Assembly (NCBI GenBank): GCA_046706145.1
Contig: JBJKPP010000290.1
Coordinates: 1 to 17,643, forward strand
Length of the DNA: 17,643 bases
Reading direction: 5' to 3'
Origin: JBJKPP01 sp046706145
GTDB taxonomy: Bacteria; Bacteroidota; Ignavibacteria; Ignavibacteriales; Ignavibacteriaceae
The position numbers and the translations under genes were made by a program. The notes below the pieces were generated by a model. That model was not told the DNA's origin and ran no database searches. It was given only the letters and a program-made list of their open reading frames with translations. Shown here piece after piece: positions 1-8,811 of the stretch. Within the stretch, counting starts at the first letter, position 1, and every line of letters begins with the position of its first letter.

Positions 1-1956
1 TGTCTCTTTCTCCTGTGAATTTAAATAGCTGTAACCAATCCATGTTGCTATCCCGGGAACTAACTCTCCTTTATATTGTAGATCCATTCCATAAGCGAAT
101 CCCTTATAATTATTTTTGTCACCATAAGTTAAATCCAATTGATCGATATAGTAAGGAATTAATCTACTTAAGTTCCTATAGTAAAGTTCTGCCGTAAAGC
201 TGGTATTATGTTTAAACTGTTTTTCCCAACTTAAATCATACTGGATACTTCTCTGTGCTACCAACGATTTTGCGACACTCAGACTTTTATCGCGAGTCTC
301 ATAAAAATACGGCGGTTGATAGTAGTATCCCCATGCAAAGTTTATAGAATTTGAAGGGTCCGGCTTGTATGTCGCACTTGCACGGGGACTAAGAAGGAAC
401 TCGCCATTAAAATAATACTTGAGCGCTCTTACACCAAGATTAACATTAAGTTTATCACTTAAGGAAATAATATCTTCTGCATAAGCTGATAAAGAGTTGA
501 AATTAGCATCCAACTTTGTATTTGTTAAGTTCGAGGCATTTAGAACGGAGTCCTGGCCGGTATAGTTAGCTGATTCATCAATAGAGCTATTCATCCTAGA
601 ATACTTAAATCCTAACCCTAATTTTAGTGTTTGGATGTCATAAATTAGGTTATAGTCTGATTTCAGTTCGTATCTATAAGTTATAAGAGAATTATCGGCA
701 AATTCATACCCTGCTTCAATAAATTTTACATTCTCCTGTGGATTATAAGCATCACTTGAATAATAAACGTTATATGTTACATTCTTATTATTAAACTCTT
801 TATCAGAATAATAACCAAATAATGTGGTTAGATTTGAGTTGTCGCTTAAACGTGTCAAAAATTTTAGGCCAAATAAATCTGAATCGTACTTATAATTTGT
901 GTAACCACTAGATTCTAAATTTATTTGTTTAATATCGAGATAACCAGTTTGGAAATTACCCATCCAGTTTTGCGGAGTTAACTTAAAATTGTTCCTTGCG
1001 GTTATTAACAGAAGTTGCACACTAAAACTTTTTGATATGTTATAGGAACCCAGGAACTGGAAATCTTTAAAGCTTGGTGTATAATTACCTTTTGTTTGTA
1101 ATGTCTCGGTAAATAATGAAGGATACGCATATCGAAAGCCGCCTGCCCAGCTAAAATCACCGGATTTATCATGTAGAGTAAATCCGGCACTGAATAAATC
1201 CACATTAGCTTCTCCCCCAAGCACCGGTTTCTCATTAGCCTTATAATTTACTGAAAGAACAGACGACATTTTATCGCCGAACTCAACAGGAAATCCCCCA
1301 TTATAAAATTCCAGATTGTTTACCATGTTCTCATTGATTATCGATTGGCTTTCTTCTATTCCTTGTTGAATCAAATATGGCTGATAAATTTCGTAGCCGT
1401 TTAAGTATATAAGATTTTGATCAAAATTCCCGCCTCTAACATTGTACGTGTTCGAGAGTTCATTATTAGATGTTACCCCAGGCAAGATTTTCACACTTCT
1501 TATAACATCCGAATAAAGATTAGGCATGTTTTGAATATCTTTTGCCTTTAAAGTATCGAGAGTGTGAGTGCTGACGACTCTATTAGCCTTTACGGTAACC
1601 CCATTTATTTGATAAGCGCTTGGATCCATATAAATATTTAATTGATAACTCTTCTTATCATTCTTAATTATTATATTTTTTAACAACGATTTATATCCTA
1701 CATAACTGAAATTAATTCTATATTTCCCGGGATGGACATTCAGTTCATAATTTCCAGTGCTATCTGTTGATGTGCCAAATTGAGTATTCTGAATAGTAAT
1801 ATTAACGCCTTTTAAAGGGAGGCTACTAACTCGATCCTTCACATATCCATTTATCTTAACCGGCCTTGTCTGGGCGTTTGTACTTAACGAAAGTATCGTT
1901 AAAATAAATAACGTTAATCTAAAGCAATAGGAACCGGAAGAATAAATTCTGCGCAT
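1..1956 (-). CDS. TonB-dependent outer-membrane receptor, C-terminus cut by window edge
   Basis: The frame reads without a stop from ATG at 1956 to base 1, giving 652 residues with the rest of the barrel outside the window. Residues 1-29 look like a signal peptide: basic start MRRIYSS, hydrophobic LTLFILTILSL, cleavage near STNAQ. Residues about 33-128 match a carboxypeptidase-regulatory-like beta-sandwich (INGYVKD, GTSTDSTGNYEL, YRINFSYVGYKS). About 130-235 is a plug domain (SVKILPGVTS, YNVRGGNFDQNLIYLNG, NLEFYNGGFPVEFGDKMSSV). The remainder has the alternating aromatic and polar character of barrel strands. Such receptors import large substrates across the outer membrane using TonB energy; the substrate cannot be told, and no SusD partner is seen beside it. 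An in-frame ATG at 2007 would add 17 residues, but the shorter form gives the cleaner signal peptide. The downstream GH3 enzyme suggests, weakly, a glycan role. Confidence 0.88.
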   Translation of the reverse strand, partial: MRRIYSSGSYCFRLTLFILTILSLSTNAQTRPVKINGYVKDRVSSLPLKGVNITIQNTQFGTSTDSTGNYELNVHPGKYRINFSYVGYKSLLKNIIIKNDKKSYQLNIYMDPSAYQINGVTVKANRVVSTHTLDTLKAKDIQNMPNLYSDVIRSVKILPGVTSNNELSNTYNVRGGNFDQNLIYLNGYEIYQPYLIQQGIEESQSIINENMVNNLEFYNGGFPVEFGDKMSSVLSVNYKANEKPVLGGEANVDLFSAGFTLHDKSGDFSWAGGFRYAYPSLFTETLQTKGNYTPSFKDFQFLGSYNISKSFSVQLLLITARNNFKLTPQNWMGNFQTGYLDIKQINLESSGYTNYKYDSDLFGLKFLTRLSDNSNLTTLFGYYSDKEFNNKNVTYNVYYSSDAYNPQENVKFIEAGYEFADNSLITYRYELKSDYNLIYDIQTLKLGLGFKYSRMNSSIDESANYTGQDSVLNASNLTNTKLDANFNSLSAYAEDIISLSDKLNVNLGVRALKYYFNGEFLLSPRASATYKPDPSNSINFAWGYYYQPPYFYETRDKSLSVAKSLVAQRSIQYDLSWEKQFKHNTSFTAELYYRNLSRLIPYYIDQLDLTYGDKNNYKGFAYGMDLQYKGELVPGIATWIGYSYLNSQEKET

Positions 1957-2379
1957 AATGCTATTTATAATTGATAAAATAAGTTGGCCAATTTTCCCCT
2001 TTAACATAATCACTTCGTAAAAGCCGGCAGAACCATCTAATTAATTACAGATAACTTGTGATATTTGTAAAAGAGATTTTTTGATCTTATCTACGTTAGA
2101 CCAACCGAGACAAAAAAGTTTTTATTGTAACAAGTAGTTTATTGAAGAAGCCCCTTGTTTATTTGGGATTTGCAGACGAGAATGGTTATATAAAAAGAAA
2201 TATTATTTCCTAAAAACATATTTTACAAAAAATTTCTTTAATGCATTAACGAAAAAGAGAATAAACATTGAAAGATTCAAGAGCAAAAAATGGTTGATTT
2301 TGAAATCAAAAAAAATAATGATTAAGCGTAAATATTAAACCGTAAATAAATTAGGTTTAACCTTTATTACCTATTCAAC
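1957..2379. other. AT-rich intergenic region, no gene seen
   Basis: This 423-base stretch separates the GH3 gene from the receptor gene; both are on the minus strand. Stops are frequent in all frames, and I see no RNA gene or recognisable domain. It holds only weak structure. A 7-bp inverted repeat TTAAACC/GGTTTAA (2335-2341 and 2354-2360) with a 12-base loop lies just beyond the GH3 stop. On the minus strand a T-rich stretch follows about 25 bases later. This could be a poor terminator for the GH3 gene but is not convincing. No receptor promoter was identified with confidence. Confidence 0.6.
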
Positions 2380-4713
2380 TTAGTCTCTCAAAATAAAATT
2401 ACCCGACAAAGTGGTTTTAGAACTACCTCCAACCATCACCTTATATTCTCCAGGCTCAATTTCCCATTTTTTGTCGATACCCCAAATTGCCAGATCTGCC
2501 TGCTTAATGTGAATTTTGATTTTCTTAGATTCTCCATGCTTTAAATAAACACGTTTAAATCCCTTTAAAGATTTTACAGGCGTTTCCACAGTCGCTGTTT
2601 TCTTATGAACATAAACCTGTGCGACTTCATCACCATCTCTATTTCCTACATCAGAAAGACGGAAAGAAACTACTATATCACTATCACTTTCGCTGCTTGG
2701 CGCCATAATTTTTAGACTATCATACTTAAAAGAAGTGTAACTAAGTCCATAACCAAATACAAACTGCGGCGAATCATCTCCACTAATATATTTTGTCATT
2801 TTAGATGGTCCATGATCATAATAAACGGGCAACTGCCCGACGCTTTTGGGAAAAGAAATAGAAAGCCTTCCTGCCGGGTTATTTTCACCAAAAATTGTTT
2901 CTGCAATTGCACGCCCTCCAAACTCTCCCGGATACCATGCCTCAAGAATAGCAGGGACATGCTTTGCAGCCCAGGGAATTGCTAGAGGTCTGCCATTCTG
3001 AAGAACAAGTACTACAGGTACACCCGTTTCAACAACAGCTTTCATCAGTTCTTTCTGATTCCCAGGCAAACCTAACTTAGAACGGTCATGACCTTCTCCC
3101 GAAATTCTGCTGTTCTCTCCCAGCGCAAGTATAACAACCTCTGCCATCCTTGCTTCAATTAAGGCAGAGTCTATATTTCCACCGTAGCTGTAAAGAACCT
3201 TCGTTCCCGGCTCTACAATCTTCTTGATTTGTGCTAACATTCCTTCTTTCTGTCTGTCTTTAGGAAAACCAGAATAATCACCTAGCCGCGTACTGTCTGC
3301 ATTTGGGCCAATTACTGCTATAACATCTAAACCTTTCTTTAACGGAAGTAATTCCCCCTCATTTTTAAGAAGACACATTGACTGACGAGCAACTTTCAAA
3401 GCAAGAGCTAGATGCTCATCTGAACGACATACTTTCTTAGTTAAACTTGTATCAATATACGGGTGATCAAATAATCCGAGCATAAATTTTACTCTTAGAA
3501 TTCTTGAAACCGCACTATCAACTACAGCTAAAGAAATTTTCCCATCTTTAACACCTTCAACAATTGCATTCTGATATAGCTCGTGTGGGAAATCATAGAA
3601 TTGCATATCAACACCTGACTTCAACGCAAGATAAATGGCATCAGCCGGCGTGGCAGCAACATGAAAAATATTATAAAGCCTGCTAATTGCACCGAGGTCG
3701 GAAAGCACAAATCCATCAAACCCCCACTCATGACGTAAGATTTCATTTAAAAGCCAAGAATTCGCAGTGCAAGGCACACCATCGATGCTATTATATGCAG
3801 CCATTATACCCATTGTATGTGCTTCGCGCACAGCCGGTTCAAATGATTTAAGCAGCACCTCACGAATTTCCCTTTCACCTGCATGGACCGGAGCTGTATT
3901 CAAACCACTTTCCGGTAAGCCGTAACCGGCAAAATGTTTCGGCTCTGCTATACAATTAGAATCAGAAGCGAGAGACATTCCCTGCATTCCTTCTACATAT
4001 GCAGCAGCCATTCTTCCGGAAAGAAATGGATCTTCTCCGAAATCTTCCTCTACTCTTCCCCATCTGGGGTCACGCGCAATATCTAGTACAGGCCCTAGAA
4101 TCATATCAACACCGTCTGCTCTTGCTTCCGATGCAATTGCTGCACCAGTTTCCTTTGCTAACTTAGTGTTCCATGTTGTAGCTAAATTTACGCTTTGTGG
4201 AAAAATTGTTTTATTTAATCCAATGTAACCATGCAAGCCCTCTTCAATAAATAAAGCAGGAATACCTAACCGATTCGATTTAATAACCCAAGCCTGCAGG
4301 CTATTATAGAGAGCTGGTCTCGGATAAATGTCATGAATCGCTCCTACCCCTAGATTTCCCAAAACCTTTTCTGCTTTCGATGGATTAAAAACAGCGTCCG
4401 GTTTAGCATGAGTGTTATCCTCTATTTGACTGTCATCGAGAAAATCCTTTGCTCCAGAATACATATCAAGTTGTCGGGCTTTCTCTTTTAAGGTCATTTT
4501 ACTCAGCAAATCTTTAACTCTTTCTTCGACAGATAAATTTGCATTTTTATAAGATAACGTTTCGCCTGCGATTAAATTCCCGGATTTTTTATTCTTGGCT
4601 AAATTCTGGGCATAATTGTTAGAAAACAATAACATTGTTAATAAAATAATTAAAAAGTAATGAAGGAAATTCCAGGTGGAACTAAATTTTTTCTCTATTC
4701 CAGCAAAGTTCAT
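2380..4713 (-). CDS. Secreted glycoside hydrolase family 3 beta-glucosidase/xylosidase
   Basis: This 777-residue protein would remove terminal beta-linked sugars from oligosaccharides in the periplasm or outside the cell. The N-terminus has a signal peptide (hydrophobic FLIILLTMLLFS, cleavage near NNYAQ). The GH3 TIM-barrel domain contains LGPVLDIARDPRWGRVEE, KHFAGYG (K259-H260) and GFVLSDLGA, whose D339 is the expected catalytic nucleophile. The second alpha/beta domain holds SGEGHDRSKLGLPGNQ, with E540 the likely acid/base, and a fibronectin-III-like domain closes the protein (SLKGFKRVYLKHGESKKI). The domain order matches BglX-type enzymes. The reading frame stays open to an ATG at 4788. 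I prefer 4713 because GGAG lies 9 bases upstream, it starts directly at the signal peptide, and a promoter-like sequence falls between the two starts. Exact sugar specificity is not readable. Confidence 0.92.
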   Translation of the reverse strand: MNFAGIEKKFSSTWNFLHYFLIILLTMLLFSNNYAQNLAKNKKSGNLIAGETLSYKNANLSVEERVKDLLSKMTLKEKARQLDMYSGAKDFLDDSQIEDNTHAKPDAVFNPSKAEKVLGNLGVGAIHDIYPRPALYNSLQAWVIKSNRLGIPALFIEEGLHGYIGLNKTIFPQSVNLATTWNTKLAKETGAAIASEARADGVDMILGPVLDIARDPRWGRVEEDFGEDPFLSGRMAAAYVEGMQGMSLASDSNCIAEPKHFAGYGLPESGLNTAPVHAGEREIREVLLKSFEPAVREAHTMGIMAAYNSIDGVPCTANSWLLNEILRHEWGFDGFVLSDLGAISRLYNIFHVAATPADAIYLALKSGVDMQFYDFPHELYQNAIVEGVKDGKISLAVVDSAVSRILRVKFMLGLFDHPYIDTSLTKKVCRSDEHLALALKVARQSMCLLKNEGELLPLKKGLDVIAVIGPNADSTRLGDYSGFPKDRQKEGMLAQIKKIVEPGTKVLYSYGGNIDSALIEARMAEVVILALGENSRISGEGHDRSKLGLPGNQKELMKAVVETGVPVVLVLQNGRPLAIPWAAKHVPAILEAWYPGEFGGRAIAETIFGENNPAGRLSISFPKSVGQLPVYYDHGPSKMTKYISGDDSPQFVFGYGLSYTSFKYDSLKIMAPSSESDSDIVVSFRLSDVGNRDGDEVAQVYVHKKTATVETPVKSLKGFKRVYLKHGESKKIKIHIKQADLAIWGIDKKWEIEPGEYKVMVGGSSKTTLSGNFILRD

Positions 4714-4739
4714 AACTAAACTCCAACAAAAATTGTGAA

Positions 4740-4769
4740 CAAAATTAACAGCAAGAACTGGTTTTGCAA
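4740..4769 (-). promoter_or_regulatory. Bacteroidota-type promoter for the GH3 gene
   Basis: On the minus strand TTG (4767-4769) is followed after exactly 19 bases by TAATTTTG (4740-4747). This fits the -33 TTG / -7 TAnnTTTG promoter pattern known from Bacteroidota. It lies 26 bases upstream of the ATG at 4713, leaving a short leader with a GGAG ribosome binding site. It also argues against the longer start at 4788. It is a pattern match only; no transcript data are available. Confidence 0.45.
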
Positions 4770-4935
4770 GTATCAACCTTAACAACAATAAATAATTATT
4801 TTGATTATTGCTATTATCATTAGAAGCATTGTCGGAAATTTATTGTTACTTATCAAGGTTTGTATAATTTAAATTTAAATACACTATTTTTACTTAGGTT
4901 ATTTTTTCAAAGAATCAAAAAAGAAAGGATGAATT

Positions 4936-6126
4936 GTGACATCAGAATTAGCTGGCCGTATAAATGAATCCCCTACAATGAAAGTGGCCGCCCTTGCTAA
5001 AAAGATGAAGGCTGAAGGGGAAAAAGTAATCAGCCTCAGCGTTGGTGAGCCAGACTTTCCTACTCCTAGTAATATTAAAGAAGCTGCAATAAAAGCTATC
5101 AACCAGAATCAGACTTACTACACTATCAATGCGGGGACTCCTGAACTGCGAAAAGCTATCGTAGAAAAATTAAAAAGAGACAACAACTTAACATATGATG
5201 TAAAAAATGTAATTGTTTCCAACGGCGCTAAACATAGTGTTTTTAATTGTGTGCTTGCAGTAGCTAATCCGGGTGAAGAAGTTATAATTCCTGCGCCTTA
5301 CTGGGTCTCATACCCGGATATGGCAAGCATGGCAAATGCTAAATCAGTAGTTGTTGAAACAAAAGAAGAGAATGGATTTAAGCTTACTCCTGAACAATTG
5401 GAGAAAGCAGTTACTTCGAAAACAAAAATACTTATTCTCTGCAATCCATCTAACCCAACTGGTTCCGCCTATACTAAAGAAGAGTTAGAGAAAATTGCTG
5501 AAGTTTGCCTAAGACACAAATTCTTTATTGTTGCTGATGAGATATATGAAAAACTTGTATATGGCGATTACAAGTTCGTAAGCTTTGCATCATTAAATGA
5601 AGAATTGAAGAAAAGAGTGCTTGTTGTTAACGGAATGTCTAAGGCATATTCGATGACCGGCTGGCGGATAGGTTATACTGCTGGAGATGAGCAGGTAATA
5701 CAGGGAATAAATAAAATCCAGAGCCATAGCACTTCAAACGCATCGTCAATTTCGCAGGCTGCTGCAGTTGAGGCTTTAAACGGACCGCAGGATGCTGTTG
5801 AAACAATGAGAAAAGAATTTGAAAAAAGAAGAGACTTCCTCTACGAGCAATTGACTTCCATAAAAGGTGTTACTTGCTACAAACCGGAAGGAGCTTTCTA
5901 CTTATTCCCTAACATCTCATCATTTTTCAATAAGTCAGATGGAAAAACCAGCATTAAGGATTCTATGGATTTTGCAATGTATATTTTGAACGATGCAAAA
6001 ATAGCTGCAGTCCCCGGAAGCGCCTTCGGTGCGGAAGGATTTATACGTTTCTCTTACGCAACGTCCATGACTAATTTAGAAGAGGCTTCTAAAAGATTGA
6101 AAGAATCCCTCGCGAAGTTGAAGTAG
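4936..6126 (+). CDS. aspC: Aspartate (possibly aspartate/prephenate) aminotransferase, class I PLP enzyme
   Basis: This 396-residue fold-type I aminotransferase is predicted to move the amino group of aspartate or glutamate to a keto acid using pyridoxal phosphate in the cytoplasm. Visible motifs are SVGEPDFPTP, the YT.NAGTPELR substrate loop, NPSNPTG (N170, N173), ADEIYE (D201, contacts the PLP nitrogen), SKAYSMTGWRIGY with K236 as the Schiff-base lysine, and FIRFSYATS with R371 for the substrate carboxylate. Length and motifs fit the I-beta subgroup (Thermus/Rhizobium AspC), some members of which also transaminate prephenate to arogenate. The neighbouring aroE makes an aromatic-pathway role attractive but unproved. 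The start is GTG at 4936, preceded by AAAGGA; an ATG at 4929 is in another frame. The gene ends 8 bases from the end of the convergent aroE. Confidence 0.93.
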   Translation: MTSELAGRINESPTMKVAALAKKMKAEGEKVISLSVGEPDFPTPSNIKEAAIKAINQNQTYYTINAGTPELRKAIVEKLKRDNNLTYDVKNVIVSNGAKHSVFNCVLAVANPGEEVIIPAPYWVSYPDMASMANAKSVVVETKEENGFKLTPEQLEKAVTSKTKILILCNPSNPTGSAYTKEELEKIAEVCLRHKFFIVADEIYEKLVYGDYKFVSFASLNEELKKRVLVVNGMSKAYSMTGWRIGYTAGDEQVIQGINKIQSHSTSNASSISQAAAVEALNGPQDAVETMRKEFEKRRDFLYEQLTSIKGVTCYKPEGAFYLFPNISSFFNKSDGKTSIKDSMDFAMYILNDAKIAAVPGSAFGAEGFIRFSYATSMTNLEEASKRLKESLAKLK

Positions 6127-6134
6127 GCGATTGG

Positions 6135-7007
6135 TTAATTCTTAATATAAAGCTGAAGTGACTTGAGAATATTTTCTACGGGCATTTCCTGGCCTGTCCA
6201 TAACTTGAAAGATTCTGAAGCCTGATAAACTAGCATATTTAATCCATCTAAAGGCATAGCCCCTGCTGATTCTGCCAGTCCAAGTAATTTTGTCCTTACC
6301 GGATTATACACCATGTCAAATACAATCTGGTTTTTTTTGAATGAATCTTTTATAGTTGTTATTGAGTCATCAACATCCGGGAACATTCCTACTGATGTTG
6401 AATTGACTATTAGTTTAGATTCCTGAAGTATTTCAACAATATCGCTGGGTACTAAAGCGAAAGTCTTGAATGCATCAAATTTCATCTTTGCCTTAAAGTA
6501 TTCTTTCAAGGCGTCCGCTTTTGCTTCTGTTCTATTAATAATTATAATGTTCTTTGGTTTAAAATTTTTAATTAAACAATAAATCACTGCTCTTGCAGCT
6601 CCACCGGCACCGAACAGTGTTATATTTTCTCCATTAATTTGTTTCTTAAAAGGTTTCAAAGTTTCAAGAATTCCATAAACGTCGGTGTTATAACCGGCTA
6701 GCTTGCCCATATAATTTACAACAGTATTAATAGAACCAACCAACGATGCTTCTTCTGATACATTATCCAAAAATTGAATTATATTTTCTTTGTGAGGAAT
6801 TGTGACATTGAATCCTGCAATTCCTAGCGCTACCACTCCTTTAATTGCATTCTTGAGATTAGAATTCGATATGTCGAATGGCATGTATATATAATCTAAA
6901 TCTTTCAGTTCAAACGCAAGATTATGTATATACGGGGAAAAACTATGCTTTACAGGATGTGCAAACAATCCGACAATCTTTGTACTTAAACGGAAGTTAT
7001 CTTTCAT
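6135..7007 (-). CDS. aroE: Shikimate dehydrogenase (NADP)
   Basis: AroE reduces 3-dehydroshikimate to shikimate with NADPH, the fourth step of the chorismate pathway. The 290-residue protein is of usual length. HSFSPYIHN carries the shikimate-binding serines S22 and S24. NVTIPHK has the catalytic K73, and GYNTDVYG the partner D109. The Rossmann glycine loop GAGGAARA is at 133-140, and NRT at 158-160 is the typical NADP-binding motif. Downstream come NSTSVGM, DMVYNP and the C-terminal GLNMLVYQA with the substrate-contacting glutamine. The gene lies 244 bases downstream of the TPR gene on the same strand, so co-transcription is uncertain. Its 3' end faces that of the aminotransferase with only 8 bases between, and no terminator hairpin is seen there. 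Confidence 0.96.
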   Translation of the reverse strand: MKDNFRLSTKIVGLFAHPVKHSFSPYIHNLAFELKDLDYIYMPFDISNSNLKNAIKGVVALGIAGFNVTIPHKENIIQFLDNVSEEASLVGSINTVVNYMGKLAGYNTDVYGILETLKPFKKQINGENITLFGAGGAARAVIYCLIKNFKPKNIIIINRTEAKADALKEYFKAKMKFDAFKTFALVPSDIVEILQESKLIVNSTSVGMFPDVDDSITTIKDSFKKNQIVFDMVYNPVRTKLLGLAESAGAMPLDGLNMLVYQASESFKLWTGQEMPVENILKSLQLYIKN

Positions 7008-7110
7008 TTATATCTAATCTTCTTAATGTATTATTACACCGCAACTATTAATAACCGCAAAGCTAATGCAAAAGAATTTTTTAGAACTGTTTATTTAATG
7101 TGCTTAAAAT

Positions 7111-7250
7111 AAAGAAGATGGAATAAAGAAACTAATTTTTATGGAAGATGGAGTATGGTTAATGGTATATGTAAGATGGTTAATAGATTATATTTTAATC
7201 AATCGTATCGTCCATAATTCATCTTACATAATACATGTTCCACCGTACAT
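7111..7250. repeat. Intergenic imperfect inverted repeat with AAGATGG/ATGGTTAAT reiterations
   Basis: The spacer between the TPR gene and aroE contains a perfect 10-bp inverted repeat, ATGTAAGATG (7169-7178) and CATCTTACAT (7220-7229), with a 41-base gap. It extends imperfectly outward (GTAT at 7165-7168 against ATAC at 7231-7234, then GATGGAGTATG against GGTGGAACATG with mismatches). The left half also has direct repeats: ATGGTTAAT at 7155-7163 and 7176-7184, and AAGATGG at 7115, 7145 and 7173, about 30 bases apart. The element ends right next to the TPR stop codon. It is probably a degenerate small intergenic repeat; no coding potential is seen. Confidence 0.5.
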
Positions 7251-7251
7251 G

Positions 7252-8667
7252 TTAAATTTCCCCTAAAAGTTTTTTGAAGAGCCTTGAGGATTTAATTTCA
7301 GGATATTCGTCTGCAAATTCTTTCTTGATTGATGGGTCCAACTCGAAAGCTGTTTTCAGACATTCCACCGCTTCTTGCGTCCTGCTAAGAACAAAACTTA
7401 CCTTAGCTTTTCCATAATATGCAGTAGCATTATTTGAATTCAAATTTATACATTCTTCAAAAGCCGTCAAAGCTTCAGTCCAATCACCAAGCTCATAGTA
7501 AGTCTCTGCTAAATTATACCAGACATCAAAATTACCTGGCTCTATAACTGCAGCTTCTCTATAGCTTAGAATCGCTTCTTTTAATTTACCAAGCGAGTAC
7601 TCAAGATTAGCTTTAGCGAACCATGCATCGACTCCGCTTTTTGATAATGATATTGCTTTGTTAAAATCTCTTAACGCCAATTGAAATTTCCCAATTAAAT
7701 CATAACAGTAACCTCTTGCAAGGTATGCTTCATAATAACTTCCATTTGATTTTATGGCTTTTGAATAGTATTTAATTGCATTTACTGTGTCACCTAATTC
7801 TTCGTAAATGTTACCAATATTATATAGAGAAGCGTCATCATCTATATCATACTTAAGAACCATTTTAAAACATTCAATAGCCTGCTGCAGACGGCCGAGG
7901 TCCGCTAGAGCATTACCTTTATTAAACCACGCACTTGTAAAATCGTCTTTTATTGCTAAAGCAAAGTCATAACTTTCAATTGCATTTTCCATTTGTTCAA
8001 GTTTTGCTAATATAACTCCTCTATTGTACCAGCCATTCGGATTGTAAGGCTCTATTTCCAGGAATTTATCATAGCAATCAAGAGCCTTGTTTAACTTCTC
8101 AAGATTCTCATAACAATAAGCCAACTCAAAATATGCTTCAGAAGAATTTTCGTCAATAGAAATTACTTTTTTAAGATACTCAATTGCTTTCGCATAATTT
8201 TCTTCCCGCTGCTCCAATAAGCCAATGTTAAACAGAACATCATCGTTGTTCGGTTCGATGTTTAATGCCTTATGCAGAGTTTCCTTTGACTTTTCAATTA
8301 GTCCAAGATTCTCTTCTGTATTAGCTTTTTCGATAAGAACATCTGTATCCGACGGATTTAGGGATAGCGATTTCTGATAGCAATCCAAAGCGTCATAAAA
8401 TTTGAACTGTGAATTAAGGATTATCCCTTTTTTGAACCAATATTCGGAATTATAAGGTGAGATATCTATAAGACGATTAATAAAGTAAAGTGCATCTTCA
8501 AACTTTTCATTATCTATGCAATCTTGAATCAACTCTTCAATAGATTCAAGAGAGTCAAAAATCAGATTGGAATCTACTATTTCTTTAAACCGTTCAATCT
8601 GATCGTTAATTTTAGTCTTTTTATTGAATAAACCGTCATCCAGGAAATTAGAATTTTTAGACGCCAT
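7252..8667 (-). CDS. Soluble tetratricopeptide-repeat protein (about 12 TPRs)
   Basis: Nearly all of the 471 residues are 34-residue TPR units in unbroken register. There is one partial repeat (DNEKFEDALYFINRLIDISPY) and then eleven full ones, from NSEYWFKKGIILNSQ to the one ending AFELDPS. A charged tail, IKKEFADEYPEIKSSRLFKKLLGEI, follows. The canonical TPR positions (W/Y at 4, G/A at 8, Y at 11, A at 20, P at 32) can be followed through the series. There is no signal peptide or membrane segment, so it should act in the cytoplasm as a protein-binding superhelix. Its partner is unknown. The frame stays open for 20 more codons upstream, but ATG at 8667 has a close GGTGAG and starts a clean MASKNSNF N-terminus. 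It lies between sucC and aroE on the same strand with sizeable gaps, so the context does not define its job. Confidence 0.9.
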   Translation of the reverse strand: MASKNSNFLDDGLFNKKTKINDQIERFKEIVDSNLIFDSLESIEELIQDCIDNEKFEDALYFINRLIDISPYNSEYWFKKGIILNSQFKFYDALDCYQKSLSLNPSDTDVLIEKANTEENLGLIEKSKETLHKALNIEPNNDDVLFNIGLLEQREENYAKAIEYLKKVISIDENSSEAYFELAYCYENLEKLNKALDCYDKFLEIEPYNPNGWYNRGVILAKLEQMENAIESYDFALAIKDDFTSAWFNKGNALADLGRLQQAIECFKMVLKYDIDDDASLYNIGNIYEELGDTVNAIKYYSKAIKSNGSYYEAYLARGYCYDLIGKFQLALRDFNKAISLSKSGVDAWFAKANLEYSLGKLKEAILSYREAAVIEPGNFDVWYNLAETYYELGDWTEALTAFEECINLNSNNATAYYGKAKVSFVLSRTQEAVECLKTAFELDPSIKKEFADEYPEIKSSRLFKKLLGEI

Positions 8668-8811
8668 CAACTCACCATTAAGAAAAAATTTTCTAAAGAA
8701 TGTATTGTTAAAGCAGAACAAAAGCAAATTAAATTAAACACGGTTTCTGCTAGAATACAGAACACTACCATAACTTTAACATAACAAAATAAATGCCGGG
8801 ATTCAGGTGCA

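Noticed and set aside
15..197. Short plus-strand open frames over the receptor gene and similar small frames opposite lon, sucC, msrC and dnaX
   Set aside because: They are antisense or out-of-frame shadows of well-supported genes, with no ribosome site, domain or independent coding signal.
1957..2007. Longer N-terminus for the TonB-dependent receptor from ATG at 2007
   Set aside because: It would put 17 residues ahead of a clean signal peptide. It remains possible, because GAAGTG lies just upstream, but is less likely.
2335..2360. Intrinsic terminator after the GH3 gene
   Set aside because: The 7-bp AT-rich stem with a 12-base loop is weak, and the T-run on the minus strand is about 25 bases away.
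4714..4788. Longer N-terminus for the GH3 enzyme from ATG at 4788
   Set aside because: The extra 25 residues precede an otherwise complete signal peptide, no ribosome site is seen at 4788, and a promoter-like element lies inside this stretch.
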